From Herbidospora yilanensis (GTDB lineage: Bacteria; Actinomycetota; Actinomycetes; Streptosporangiales; Streptosporangiaceae), in NCBI RefSeq assembly GCF_001570565.1, contig NZ_BBXE01000028.1, positions 62,001 through 126,000 on the forward strand: DNA of 64,000 nt. Direction: 5' to 3'. Below, one piece after another: positions 49,755 through 58,799 of this stretch (positions within the stretch are counted from its first letter, which is position 1; each line of letters begins with the position of its first letter). Under the pieces are notes generated by a model. It was given only the letters and a program-made list of their open reading frames with translations, had not been told where the DNA came from and made no database searches. The translations under genes were made by a program, and so were the position numbers.

Positions 49755-50819
49755 ATGCGGTTCCACTGGTTCCTCCCGACCTCGGGCGACGGCCACCACG
49801 TCCGCCCGGCGACCACCACGGTGGCGGCCGGCGCGGCGCCGGTCCGGCACCCCACGCTGCGATATCTCACCCAGGTCGCCCAGGCGTCCGAGTCGGCCGG
49901 CTTCGAGGCCGTGCTCACCCCCGTCGGCCTGGGTTGCCCCGACCCGCTCGTCACCTGCGCGGCCGTGGCGGCCCGCACCGACCGGCTCGGCCTGCTGGTC
50001 GCCTTCCGGCCCGGCTTCACCCTGCCGACCCTGCTCGCCCAGCAGGCCGAGGCGTTCCAGGAGATCAGCGGCGGGCGGCTGCGCCTCAACGTCGTCACCG
50101 GCGGCGACCCGGCCGAGCAGCGCGCCTACGGCGACTTCCTGAACCACGACGAGCGCTACGCCCGCACCGCCGAATACCTCCACGTGCTGCGCCGCACCTG
50201 GGAGGGCGAACCCTTCTCCTTCACCGGTGACCACTACCGGGTCGAGAACGCGGGCCTGGCCACGCCGCTGGCGAACCCGCCGGAGATCTACTTCGGCGGC
50301 GCCTCCCCGGCGGCCGAACGGGTCGCGGCCGGGCACGCCGACGTCTACCTGATGTGGGGCGAGCCGCCGGCGATGATCGCCGAGCGCCTGGAGCGCATGC
50401 GCAAGCTCACCGCCGAGACCGGCCGCACTCTGCGCTACGGCATCCGCCTCCACGTCATCGCCCGCGACACCTCCGAGGAGGCCTGGGCGTACGCCCGGCG
50501 CCTGCTGTCGGGCATGGACCCCGACCGGATCGCCGCCGCGCAGGCCCGATTCGCCCGCATGGACTCCGTCGGCCAGTCCCGCATGGCCGGCCTGCACGGC
50601 GGCAGCGCCGACGACCTGGAGATCTCCCCCGGCCTGTGGGCGGGCGTCGGGCTGGTCCGCGAGGGCGCCGGAACCGCGCTCGTGGGGTCCTACGCCGAGG
50701 TGGCGAGGCTGATCCGCGAGTACGCCGCCCTCGGCCTCGACGAGTTCATCCTGTCGGGCTGGCCGCACCTGGAGGAGTCGATCCGGGCCGGCGAGTTCCT
50801 GCTGCCGCTGCTCGGATGA
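49755..50819 (+). CDS. ssuD: FMNH2-dependent alkanesulfonate monooxygenase-type (LLM) enzyme
   Basis: 354-residue luciferase-like barrel that would release sulfite from organosulfonates. MRFHWFLPTSGDGHHV opening, RYLTQVAQASESAGFEAVLTPVGLGCPDPLVTCAAVAARTDRLGLLVAFRPGF, RLRLNVVTGGDPAEQRAYGDFLNHDERYARTAEYL and PPEIYFGGASPAAERVAAGHADVYLMWGEPP are close to SsuD. The flavin reductase partner is not in the operon. ATG start; overlaps the permease start by 4 bp (ATGA). Confidence 0.9.
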   Translation: MRFHWFLPTSGDGHHVRPATTTVAAGAAPVRHPTLRYLTQVAQASESAGFEAVLTPVGLGCPDPLVTCAAVAARTDRLGLLVAFRPGFTLPTLLAQQAEAFQEISGGRLRLNVVTGGDPAEQRAYGDFLNHDERYARTAEYLHVLRRTWEGEPFSFTGDHYRVENAGLATPLANPPEIYFGGASPAAERVAAGHADVYLMWGEPPAMIAERLERMRKLTAETGRTLRYGIRLHVIARDTSEEAWAYARRLLSGMDPDRIAAAQARFARMDSVGQSRMAGLHGGSADDLEISPGLWAGVGLVREGAGTALVGSYAEVARLIREYAALGLDEFILSGWPHLEESIRAGEFLLPLLG

Positions 50820-51577
50820 ACCTCGCCCTGCGCCTCGGGGCCGTCCTCTTCCTGCTCGCGGTCTGGCAGGTGGTGGCCTGGCTGAAGATCTGGCCGCCGG
50901 TGTTCGTGCCCGAACCGGTCGCGGTCTGGGACCAGTTGCTGCGCACCTCCACCGAGGGCTACAGCGGTTACACCCTGGCCGGTCACCTGCTGGCCAGCCT
51001 GCGCCGGATCGTCCTCGGCTGCCTCTACGGCATCGGCGGCGGCATCGTGCTCGGGCTGCTCATCGGGGTCGTCCCGGTGTTGCGCACGCTGCTCAACCCG
51101 CTGGTCACCTTCGTGCGCACGCTGCCGCCGCTGGCCTACCTGAGCCTGCTCGTCATCTGGTTCGGCATCGGCGAGGAGCCCAAGGTGTGGCTGCTGCTGC
51201 TCGCGGCGCTGCCGCCCGTGGCCGTCGCCACCGCCGACGCCGTCAGGGGCGTGCACGACGACTACCTGAACGCCGCCCGCTCGCTGGGCGCCCGCCCGTG
51301 GGAGATCCCCTACCGGGTGGTGCTGCCCAGCGCCCTGCCCGAGATCGTGACCGGGGTGCGGGTGGCGGTCGGGGTGGCGTACACGACCGTCGTGGCCGCC
51401 GAGACCGTCAACGGCGTGCCCGGCATCGGCGGGATGGTCCGCGACGCCCAGCGCTACAACCAGACCGACGTCGTCGTGCTGGGGATCATCGTCATCGGCC
51501 TGTCCGGCCTGCTCATCGACTACCTGCTGCAAACGCTCGACCGGCGGCTCGTGCCCTGGCGCGGCCGTCACATCTGA
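50816..51577 (+). CDS. ssuC: Sulfonate/taurine-type ABC transporter permease
   Basis: 253 residues, about six TM helices, with the binding-protein-dependent EAA loop AARSLGARPWEIPYRVVLPSALPEIVTGVRVAVGVAYTTVVAAE and the family-typical LRTLLNPLVTFVRTLPPLAYLSLLVIWFGIGEEPK. Belongs to the SsuC/TauC/ThiX permease group. Start overlaps the ssuD stop. Substrate is inferred from ssuD. Confidence 0.92.
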   Translation: MNLALRLGAVLFLLAVWQVVAWLKIWPPVFVPEPVAVWDQLLRTSTEGYSGYTLAGHLLASLRRIVLGCLYGIGGGIVLGLLIGVVPVLRTLLNPLVTFVRTLPPLAYLSLLVIWFGIGEEPKVWLLLLAALPPVAVATADAVRGVHDDYLNAARSLGARPWEIPYRVVLPSALPEIVTGVRVAVGVAYTTVVAAETVNGVPGIGGMVRDAQRYNQTDVVVLGIIVIGLSGLLIDYLLQTLDRRLVPWRGRHI

Positions 51578-51588
51578 AGGAGCCCCCC

Positions 51589-52569
51589 TTGAAACGCGTC
51601 ATAGCGGCGCTGCTTTTGCTGGCCACGGCCTGCTCCGCCCCCGCCGACGAACCGGCCGGGACCGCGCTGCGGATCGGCTACCAGCTCATCCCCAACGGCG
51701 ACCTCATCGTGAAAGACCAGAAGTGGCTGGAGCAGGCGCTTCCGGACACCGAGATCACCTGGAGCAAGTTCGACTCCGGCGGCGACGTCAACACGGCCAT
51801 GATCGCGGGGGCGATCGACATCGGCCTGGCCGGCAGCTCGCCGGTGACCCGCGGCCTCTCGGCGCCGCTCAGCATCCCCTACCGGGTGCCGTGGATCTTC
51901 GACGTGATCGGCGACAACGAGGCCCTGGTCGCCAAGAAGGAGATCACCTCGGTCGCCGGCCTGGCCGGGAAGACGATCGCGACCCCGTTCGCGTCGACCG
52001 CCCACTACAGCCTCCTCGCGATCCTGGCGGAGGCCGGCGTGACCGACGCCAAGGTCATCGACCTCCAGCCGCCGGACATCCAGGCCGCGTGGGTGCGCGG
52101 CGACATCGACGCCGCCTACGTCTGGACGCCGGTCCTGGCCGAACTGGAGAAGGACGGCGCCGTCCTGGCCACCAGCCGCGAACTGGCCGGGAAGGGCAAG
52201 CTCACCGCCGACCTGGCGGTGGTCCGCGACGAATTCGCCGACAAGCATCCCGAGATCCTCCAGGAGTGGCTCAGGCAGCAGGACCGGGCGGTCAAGCTGA
52301 CCCGCACCGACCCGGCGGCAGCGGCGGCGGCCATCGGCCGCCAGCTCAACCTCGACCCCGCCGAGGCCGGCCGCCAGCTCGGCCAGCTCGTCCTCCTCGA
52401 CGCCGCCGAGCAGCGCTCCCCCGACTACCTGGGCACCGCGGAGGCGCCCGGCAAGCTGGCGGAGAACCTGCGCAGCGCGGCGGAGTTCCTGGTGGGCCAG
52501 AAGCAGCTCGACGCGGTCCCGGAACTGACGGTCTTCCAGAAGGGCCTGCTGCCCAATGCCCTCCCCTGA
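51589..52569 (+). CDS. ssuA: Sulfonate/taurine-type substrate-binding lipoprotein
   Basis: 326 residues. TTG start, chosen because AAGGAG sits 6 nt upstream and the signal peptide KRVIAALLLLATAC begins there, with a lipobox (ATAC) giving a lipid-anchored Cys. Mature protein: LRIGYQLIPNGDLIVKDQKWLEQALPDTEITWSKFDSGGDVNTAMIAGAIDIGLAGSSPVTRGLSAPL, typical of TauA/SsuA. Overlaps the ATPase gene start by 14 bp. Confidence 0.9.
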   Translation: MKRVIAALLLLATACSAPADEPAGTALRIGYQLIPNGDLIVKDQKWLEQALPDTEITWSKFDSGGDVNTAMIAGAIDIGLAGSSPVTRGLSAPLSIPYRVPWIFDVIGDNEALVAKKEITSVAGLAGKTIATPFASTAHYSLLAILAEAGVTDAKVIDLQPPDIQAAWVRGDIDAAYVWTPVLAELEKDGAVLATSRELAGKGKLTADLAVVRDEFADKHPEILQEWLRQQDRAVKLTRTDPAAAAAAIGRQLNLDPAEAGRQLGQLVLLDAAEQRSPDYLGTAEAPGKLAENLRSAAEFLVGQKQLDAVPELTVFQKGLLPNALP

Positions 52570-53308
52570 CCGCAGGGCCGACGAGACCCCGGCGGCGATC
52601 GAGCTCCGGGCGGTGACGCGGGTCTACCGCGACCGCCCGGCGCTCGGGCCGGTCGACCTGGCCATCCCCGCCGGGGAGTTCCTGACCGTGGTCGGCCCGT
52701 CCGGCTGCGGCAAGAGCACGCTGTTGAGCCTGGTGGCGGGGTTCGCGCCGCCGACGGCCGGGACCGTGCTGGCCGACGGGGCGCCGGTGACCGGGCCGGG
52801 GCCCTCGCGGGGCGTGGTGTTCCAGCAGCCCCGGTTGTTCCCGTGGTTGTCCGTGTCGGGGAACATCGGTTTCGGGCTGCGGCGGCTGCCCAAGGCCATC
52901 CGGAAGGAGCGCGTCGCCGAACTGCTGGCCATGACCGGGCTCGAGAACGCGGCCCGGCTGAAGCCCTACGAGTTGTCCGGCGGGATGCGGCAGCGGGCCG
53001 CCATCGCGCGGGCGCTCGCGCCCCGGCCGAAGGTCCTGCTGATGGACGAGCCCTTCGGCGCCCTCGACGCCTTCACCCGCGAACGCATGCAGGGAGAGAT
53101 CCGGGACCTGTGGCGGAGCACCGGGGTGACGGTCCTGTTCATCACCCACGACGTCACCGAGGCGACCACTCTGGGCACCCGGGTCATCGCCCTGGCGGGG
53201 CCGCCCGGCCGCATCACCCTCGACGCCCCCGTGAGCGAGGACCTGCGCGAGAAGGTGGAGGCCGCGATCAGGGACGCGGCCTCGGCCCGCGCCGGGGCGG
53301 CCTCCTGA
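52556..53308 (+). CDS. ssuB: Sulfonate/taurine-type ABC transporter ATPase
   Basis: 250 residues: Walker A GPSGCGKS, Q-loop FQQPRLFPWLSV, signature LSGGMRQRAAIARAL, Walker B LLMDEPFGALD and H-loop THDVTEA. Belongs to the nitrate/sulfonate/taurine (SsuB/TauB) group by the FPWLSV Q-loop region. Last gene of ssuD-C-A-B; convergent with the PhoX-like gene 12 bp away. Confidence 0.95.
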   Translation: MPSPDRRADETPAAIELRAVTRVYRDRPALGPVDLAIPAGEFLTVVGPSGCGKSTLLSLVAGFAPPTAGTVLADGAPVTGPGPSRGVVFQQPRLFPWLSVSGNIGFGLRRLPKAIRKERVAELLAMTGLENAARLKPYELSGGMRQRAAIARALAPRPKVLLMDEPFGALDAFTRERMQGEIRDLWRSTGVTVLFITHDVTEATTLGTRVIALAGPPGRITLDAPVSEDLREKVEAAIRDAASARAGAAS

Positions 53309-53320
53309 AGAGAACCCGGG

Positions 53321-54334
53321 TCAGCGACCGCGGAGGGCCGCCTCGGCCCCCTCGGAGCCTTTGAAAGGACCGGTCACCTCGTAGGTGACCCCGCCCGCCC
53401 GGGAGGAGAAGTAGAGGCGCTCCCCGTCCGGGGAGAACGCCAGGCCGGTGATCGTCTTCTCCGGCCCGCCGACGCGCAGCAGCGGGGTCACCGCGCCGTC
53501 GTCGCCGATGATGTTGATCCCGCCGTCACGCGTGACGAACAGGTCGCCCGCGCCGGCCAGCAGCCTCGGGTCGGCCCCGTAGAGGACCGAGAGCTCGCCC
53601 GCCGCCGGGTCGTACGACCACACCCGGTCGTCGTCGGTCGAGAAGTAGCAGAAGCCGCCCGACGTCGAGCAGCGCCCGGCCCGCTCGAAGCGCACCGCGC
53701 CCTCGACCTGGTCGCGGGTGGGCGCGTCGGTGGCGGCCGGGTTGGGCACCCGCGTCCAGGTCACCTTCCCGGCGCCCGAGCCGACCATGACCTCCAGGAC
53801 CCCGGTCGTGAGGTCGCCCCAGTCGTCGGGGCGGAACCGGTAGAAACACCCCTCGGGGTGGTCTTCGGTCAGGTAGACCACCTGGCCGGCCTCGTCGCAG
53901 ACGGCGCTCTCGTGCCGGAACAGGCCCATGGCCAGGCGCGGCATGGCGGCGAAGTGGCCGTAGGGGTCGCACTCGAAGACCCGGCCGCGGCCGGTGTCCT
54001 CACACGACAACCACGTGTTCCACGACGTCGCTCCCCCGGCCCGGTTGCTGTCGGTGCCCGACAGGATGCGGTAGCCGCTGCGGATCGACCCGTCGGGGCC
54101 GAACCTCAGCGCCGACACCCCGCCGAGGAGCGGGATCTCGGAGTTGGAGACGTAGATCCAGCCGTCGCCGTCGGCGAAGCACGCGCCGTCGTCGGGCGCC
54201 TGGTGCCAGGTGAGCCCGCCGACCCGTTCGCCCGTGCGGCCGACCACGCGGCTGGTGAAACCCTCGGCCAGCTCGATGGCGGGATCTCCAGGTGTTCTCA
54301 TCAGGGCCGCGAACCTCCCCGAACCGGCAACCAT
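53321..54334 (-). CDS. Short PhoX/DUF839-family protein
   Basis: 337 residues of the PhoX beta-propeller family: GGLTWHQAPDDGACFADGDGWIYVSNSEI, RAGGATSWNTWLSCEDT, VFECDPYGHFAAMPRLAMGLFRHESAVCDEAGQVVYLTEDHPEGCFYRFRPDDWGDL. True PhoX phosphatases are longer, with a TAT signal; this has neither, so it should be cytosolic and may not be a phosphatase. ATG at 54334 with GGGAGG; a longer in-frame start was rejected. Divergent from the KAP NTPase. Confidence 0.85.
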   Translation of the reverse strand: MVAGSGRFAALMRTPGDPAIELAEGFTSRVVGRTGERVGGLTWHQAPDDGACFADGDGWIYVSNSEIPLLGGVSALRFGPDGSIRSGYRILSGTDSNRAGGATSWNTWLSCEDTGRGRVFECDPYGHFAAMPRLAMGLFRHESAVCDEAGQVVYLTEDHPEGCFYRFRPDDWGDLTTGVLEVMVGSGAGKVTWTRVPNPAATDAPTRDQVEGAVRFERAGRCSTSGGFCYFSTDDDRVWSYDPAAGELSVLYGADPRLLAGAGDLFVTRDGGINIIGDDGAVTPLLRVGGPEKTITGLAFSPDGERLYFSSRAGGVTYEVTGPFKGSEGAEAALRGR

Positions 54335-54486
54335 GTGACCTCCCTCGCAAATCACGCTACGCGCGGCAGGCGGGGCCAGTCGAACCGAGCGACGTGAACT
54401 TACGGGGAATCGGCGCGGGTCCCCGGCTAAAACTTTGCCCAAACCACGGGCGGCGGAGACCTGGACCATTTCTAAAGTGATCGGCC

Positions 54487-57312
54487 ATGCCCCTTCCTCC
54501 CGGCGACGTGCTCGCGCCCGCGGTCACCTCGCGCCGCGCCCTCGTCTTCCTCGACCAGGATCCACCGGGCCGCCGGCTCGCGAGTGCCCTCAGGTCGTCC
54601 GGCTACGCCGTCGAGACCTGCCCGTCGGGCCGGCGCGACCACGAGCGGCTGGCCTCCTTCCTCGCCTCCGGCCGGCCGGGTGACCTGCTGCTAGTGCGCT
54701 GGCCGTCGACCGCGACCTGGTCGGGGGCCGACTTCGCGACGCTGGTGAAGCGGTTCGGGGCCTCCGTCGGCGAGACCACCGCCTCGGCCGTGCTGATGAT
54801 CGTCGACTTCGGGTGGATCGGCAGCGCCTCACCCGACGAGCAGACCGTCAGCGCCCTGCTGACCCCGCCGGGCATCGCCGCCGCGGCGCTGACCACGGGC
54901 CTGGCCCTCGGCGCGGAGGTGCGGCCGGGGGCGCCCTCCCTGACCGAGGTGGTCGCCGACGGGCTGCTGACCTTCGACGCCGACCTCGGCGGCGACGGCG
55001 TGGTCTCGGTCGCCGACCTGCTGGCCCACGCCCTGGCGGCCTTCGGCGAGCACGCCGAGTTCCTGCCCCATCTGCTGACCTCGCCGGAGGCGCTCGACGT
55101 GGCGGTGGCGGTGCGTGGCACCGTGTCCGGCACGCTGCCCACGGTGTTCGAGCGGGCCGCCGCGACGCTGGGCGGCCCCCGGCCGAAGTCGGCCGAGCAG
55201 GCGGTCGCCCGGATCTACGACGAGCACCTGTCGGCGGAGGCCCAACTGCTGCTGCGGCGCGGCAGCCTGCTGGCCGAGGGAGAGCGGCTGACCGGCGAGG
55301 TGGCCGAGGTGCTCGGCGGCACCAGGAAGGGCCGCACCGAGCTCGCCGAGTGGGGCCTGCTGGGTGAACCGTTCAGCCACCCGGCGGTGGCCGCCTTCGG
55401 CCGGGCCCGGCTCGACGGCGACGAGCGGGCCACCCTGCCGGGCGCGCTGCGGCGCTGGCGGGCCCGCCGCCGGGCCACCCGCCCCCGCGCGCGGCTGACC
55501 CCCGACCGGTGGACCGTCGACGACCATCTCGGCCACCGCGTCTACGCCGAGGCCATCGCCGCGTTCATCCGGCACGCCGAGACCCGGCCGCCGCTGACGA
55601 TCGGGGTCAAGGGCCCGTGGGGCACCGGCAAGACCTCGCTGATGCGGATGATCCAGGAGGAACTCGACCCCGGCGCCCCGGCGGGCAAGGCCCGCGAGTT
55701 GCGGCTGCCCCGCAGCCTCCCGGCGCGCCCGCCGGCCCGGCTGATCCGGCTGCTGGCCCGGTTGTGGCCGGGCAGCCGGGCCGCCGAGGGCGTCACCAAC
55801 GCCGAGGTCCGCGCCGCCGCCAAGGAGTCCGACGGGGAGCCCGCGCCGGTCGAGGCGGCCTCGGGGAGCTGGCGTCCGACGGTCTGGTTCAACCCGTGGA
55901 TGTACCAGAACGACGAGCAGGTCTGGGCCGGGCTGGCCCACGAGATCATCACCCAGATCACCGACCGGCTGCCCCGCACCGAGCGGGAGCGCTTCTGGTT
56001 GCGGCTGAACCTGGCCCGCGTCGACCGCGAGGCGGTCCGCCGCCGCGCCTACCACCTGGCGCTCATGCGGCTCGGCCCGGCGCTGCTGGGGCTGGTGTTG
56101 ACGCTGCTGCTGTCGGGCGCGTCCCTGCTGGCCGCCCCCTTGCTCCCGGTCCTGCACGGCGCGGCCGGCGCGCTCGCCTCGGGTGGCGCGGTGGCCGCGG
56201 TCTTCGCGGCCTCTGTACGTCTTGCGCGCTTCCTCACCGAATCGGCTGAGTCGGCCTTCGCGTCCCTGGTCCGGGCTCCCGACCCGCTGAGCGGAGACGG
56301 GCCGGGCTACGGGGCGCGCACGGGCTTCCTGCATCTCGTCCAGACCGACATGGGCCACGTGCTCGACCTGGTCGCCACCTCCGAGCGCCCCCTGGTGGTC
56401 TTCGTGGACGACCTCGACCGGTGCTCGTCGGGCGCGGTCGCCCAGGTGATCGAGGCGATCAACCTGTTCCTGGCCGGGGAGTTCCCCAACTGCGTGTTCG
56501 TGCTGGCCATGGAGCCGGAGGTGGTGGCCGCGCACGTCGAGGTGGCCTACCGCGACCTGGCCGAGAGCATGCCCGCCCACCTGCGCGAGGACCTCGGCTG
56601 GCGGTTCCTGGAGAAGATCGTGCAGCTCCCGCTGCGGGTGCCGCTGCTCGACGAGGACGCCCGCCTGCCCGAATACGTGCGCGCCCTGATGGACATCCCG
56701 GCCCAGCGCCGGGCGCCGGTCGCCGCGCCGGTCCGCCCGTCGGTCGACCTGGCGATGGTGGCCCGCATCGAGCGGCAGATCCGGGGCTCCGGCGCGCGGG
56801 TCGACACCCTCGACGAGGCGGCCCGCGCCGCCCAGGACACGGTGGCCGTGGCGGAGGGCGAGACCTCGGCGCTCGGCGGCCTGTGGGCGGAGACCCGCCT
56901 GGCCGCCGACCGGGTGTTCGACGACCTCTACAGCGACGAGAACGCCTACCGGGCGATCCGGGGGGCGCTGCCGGTGCTGACGGCGTCGAACCCGCGCGAG
57001 CTCAAGCGTTATGTGAACGTCTTCCGGTTCTACTCGTTCGTCACCTACCGCCAGCGGCTGGCCGGGGAACGCGCCGCCTCCGACGCCGAGGTGGCGAAGC
57101 TGGCGGCCCTCACGGTCCGCTGGCCGCACCTGCTGTCGCGTCTGTCGGGCGGCACCGTGCTGGGGAGACTGGAGGAGGCCGCCCGAGACGGCGGCCGGTG
57201 GGAGCAGGCCCTGACCGACGCGGGCCTGGAACCGGGCCCGCGATGGGAGCCACTGAAGGTGCTGCTGGCCGCCCCGCCGTCGGTGACCGACCTGGCCAGA
57301 CGCCTGCTGTGA
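54487..57312 (+). CDS. KAP-family P-loop NTPase with degenerate caspase-like N-terminal domain
   Basis: 941 residues. KAP domain: Walker A GPWGTGKT (about 376-383), the KAP marker WFNPWMYQNDEQVWAGLAHEI, a TM hairpin inserted in the NTPase (about 528-582), Walker B LVVFVDDLDRCS (about 635-646), LAGEFPNCVFVLAMEPEVVAAHVE and a C-terminal NPRELKRYVNVFRFYSF. KAP proteins are membrane-tethered NTPases linked to conflict systems. Residues 1-190 follow the caspase (C14) fold order: ALVFLDQD, GDLLLVRWPST where His should be (65-75), VLMIVDFGWIGS where the D-x-C-x-S/G Cys should be (102-113), and GVVSVADLLAHAL (171-183), as in the D-G-x-x-T/S-V-x-E-L end of bacterial caspases. It would then be inactive. 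ATG start; TAAAGT ends 8 nt before. Confidence 0.8.
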   Translation: MPLPPGDVLAPAVTSRRALVFLDQDPPGRRLASALRSSGYAVETCPSGRRDHERLASFLASGRPGDLLLVRWPSTATWSGADFATLVKRFGASVGETTASAVLMIVDFGWIGSASPDEQTVSALLTPPGIAAAALTTGLALGAEVRPGAPSLTEVVADGLLTFDADLGGDGVVSVADLLAHALAAFGEHAEFLPHLLTSPEALDVAVAVRGTVSGTLPTVFERAAATLGGPRPKSAEQAVARIYDEHLSAEAQLLLRRGSLLAEGERLTGEVAEVLGGTRKGRTELAEWGLLGEPFSHPAVAAFGRARLDGDERATLPGALRRWRARRRATRPRARLTPDRWTVDDHLGHRVYAEAIAAFIRHAETRPPLTIGVKGPWGTGKTSLMRMIQEELDPGAPAGKARELRLPRSLPARPPARLIRLLARLWPGSRAAEGVTNAEVRAAAKESDGEPAPVEAASGSWRPTVWFNPWMYQNDEQVWAGLAHEIITQITDRLPRTERERFWLRLNLARVDREAVRRRAYHLALMRLGPALLGLVLTLLLSGASLLAAPLLPVLHGAAGALASGGAVAAVFAASVRLARFLTESAESAFASLVRAPDPLSGDGPGYGARTGFLHLVQTDMGHVLDLVATSERPLVVFVDDLDRCSSGAVAQVIEAINLFLAGEFPNCVFVLAMEPEVVAAHVEVAYRDLAESMPAHLREDLGWRFLEKIVQLPLRVPLLDEDARLPEYVRALMDIPAQRRAPVAAPVRPSVDLAMVARIERQIRGSGARVDTLDEAARAAQDTVAVAEGETSALGGLWAETRLAADRVFDDLYSDENAYRAIRGALPVLTASNPRELKRYVNVFRFYSFVTYRQRLAGERAASDAEVAKLAALTVRWPHLLSRLSGGTVLGRLEEAARDGGRWEQALTDAGLEPGPRWEPLKVLLAAPPSVTDLARRLL

Positions 57313-57316
57313 ACAC

Positions 57317-57352
57317 ACCGATGCCGCGGCCTCGAAAGACCGCGGCATCGGT
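57317..57352 (+). terminator. KAP NTPase gene terminator
   Basis: Perfect 13-bp stem ACCGATGCCGCGG / CCGCGGCATCGGT with a 10-nt loop, 5 nt after the stop. A second GC-rich repeat before 57420 may serve the convergent dps gene. Confidence 0.8.
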
Positions 57353-57434
57353 TCCCGGTGACCCAGGTTGGCGCCGCCGCTCCTGAAAGGATCCAGCCAA
57401 TCACGTCAGGCGCGGCGGCCGTCTCAGTCGGGGG

Positions 57435-57902
57435 TCAGCGCTGGGCCTGGATCATCCAGTGCTGCTTCTCCAGCTCGCGGGTGATCCCGATCAGGAGGTC
57501 CTGGCTCGGCAGGTCGCTCTTCTCCGTCGCCTCGATGCGCTCGCGCATGCGGCGCACGATCGACTCCAGGATGTCGGTCATCGCGGCGATGACCTTGCCG
57601 TCCTCGATGTATCCGGGGTCGAGCTGGTGCAGGTGCGTGTGCTCGGCCAGCGTGCGCGCCCGGCCGTCGGGGTTGACGCCGACGGCGATGGCCCGCTCGG
57701 CCACGCTGTCGGCGCTGTCGCGCGCCAGGCTGACGATCTCGTCGAGTTGCAGGTGCAGCGAACGGAACGACCGTCCGATGATGTTCCAGTGGGCCTGCTT
57801 GCCGAGCAACGACAGGTCCAGCAGATCGACGAGGGCCCCCTGAAGCGCCTCAGCTGTGACCTTCTTGTCCTCCGCGCTCAGAAGGCTGGTGATCGAAGCC
57901 AT
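57435..57902 (-). CDS. dps: Dps-family DNA-protecting ferritin
   Basis: 155-residue four-helix ferritin-like protein that oxidises and stores iron and protects DNA. The inter-subunit ferroxidase ligands are in LLGKQAHWNIIGRSFRSLHLQLDEIV (His, Asp and Glu of the H-x(11)-D-x3-E-like pattern), with SVAERAIAVGVNPDGRA following. ATG at 57902 (MASITSLLSAEDKK) with GGAGG upstream; a longer in-frame start exists but lacks similarity. Divergent from merR. Confidence 0.93.
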   Translation of the reverse strand: MASITSLLSAEDKKVTAEALQGALVDLLDLSLLGKQAHWNIIGRSFRSLHLQLDEIVSLARDSADSVAERAIAVGVNPDGRARTLAEHTHLHQLDPGYIEDGKVIAAMTDILESIVRRMRERIEATEKSDLPSQDLLIGITRELEKQHWMIQAQR

Positions 57903-57975
57903 GAAAGCGGATCTCCCTCCTACATAAGTCGGTCTATTCCGCACAACAGAGGACGAATCAGTCATATTCCCTAGT

Positions 57976-58000
57976 TGACAGTGTCATCGTGACAGTGTCA
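57976..58000. promoter_or_regulatory. Tandem palindromic operators upstream of merR
   Basis: TGACAGTGTCA occurs twice (57976-57986 and 57990-58000) with a 14-bp period, 10 bp before the merR start; the first copy includes TTGACA, a -35-like hexamer. It also lies 74 bp upstream of dps on the other strand. Probable autoregulatory operators. Confidence 0.65.
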
Positions 58001-58010
58001 CTGTGGAGGC

Positions 58011-58799
58011 ATGGACGAGACCTGGACCATCGCCGAACTGGCCGAGCGCGCGACCGCCGCGCTCGCCGGGCTGGCGCCCGCCAACGGCCGGGTCAGCGAC
58101 GTGCCGAACGAACGCCTGATCCGCTATTACACGACGATCGGCCTGCTCGACCCGCCTCTCGCCCGCCGCGGCCGGATCGCCCTCTACGGCAGGCGGCACC
58201 TGCTGCAACTGGTGGCGGTCAAGCGCCGCCAGGCCGAGGGGGCGTCCAACGCGGCCATCCAGACCGAACTCCTCGGCGCGACCGACGACCGCCTCGCCGA
58301 ACTGGCGGGCGGGCGCGCGGCCTCCCTGAGCGCACAGGACCTGAGCGCGCAGGACGCCGGACTCGCCACGGGCGCGGCCGGCACGGCCAGGCTCCCGGGT
58401 GACGCCGGCAACGGTTCCACCCCCGGTGCCAGAGACTCCGGACGAGCCGGGGGCGGCGATCCCGCCTCCGGCGCCGCGAACTCCGGGAACCCCGCGCGCA
58501 ACGCTCCCGCCCCCGGTTCCGGCGAGTCCAGTCGTCCGGCGGGCCGGCAGGCCACCGGCACCGACACGAAGGCGGCGCTCGCGGAATCCCGGCCCCGGTT
58601 CTGGGCCACCCCGCCCCTCCCGTCGCCGCCCCGCCCGATCTTCCCGTCCGCTTTCCACGGCATCAGCCTGACCCCGGAGGCGGCGCTGCTGCTCCCCCGT
58701 CCGCTCACCGACGACGAACACGCGGCCGTCACGCTGGCCGCCCAGCCGTTGATCGACCTCCTGACCGAGCTCGGTCTCACCGAAGGGATCCCGTCATGA
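58011..58799 (+). CDS. MerR-family regulator with long low-complexity linker
   Basis: 262 residues. N-terminal MerR HTH (about 5-85: TIAELAERA, NERLIRYYTTIGLLDPPLARRGRIALYGRRHLLQLVAVKRRQAEGASNAAIQTELLG). A disordered Ala/Gly/Ser/Pro linker (about 105-190) and a C-terminal segment with GISLTPEAALLLPRPLTDDEHAAV follow. No Cys suitable for metal sensing. ATG with GGAGG 2 nt from the second operator. Overlaps the VIT-VWA gene by 4 bp (ATGA), so it likely controls that gene. Confidence 0.85.
   Translation: MDETWTIAELAERATAALAGLAPANGRVSDVPNERLIRYYTTIGLLDPPLARRGRIALYGRRHLLQLVAVKRRQAEGASNAAIQTELLGATDDRLAELAGGRAASLSAQDLSAQDAGLATGAAGTARLPGDAGNGSTPGARDSGRAGGGDPASGAANSGNPARNAPAPGSGESSRPAGRQATGTDTKAALAESRPRFWATPPLPSPPRPIFPSAFHGISLTPEAALLLPRPLTDDEHAAVTLAAQPLIDLLTELGLTEGIPS

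Noticed and set aside
54829-57348. 839-codon open frame opposite the KAP NTPase
   Set aside because: Shadow frame with Gly/Arg/Gln-rich sequence; Walker motifs are on the plus strand.
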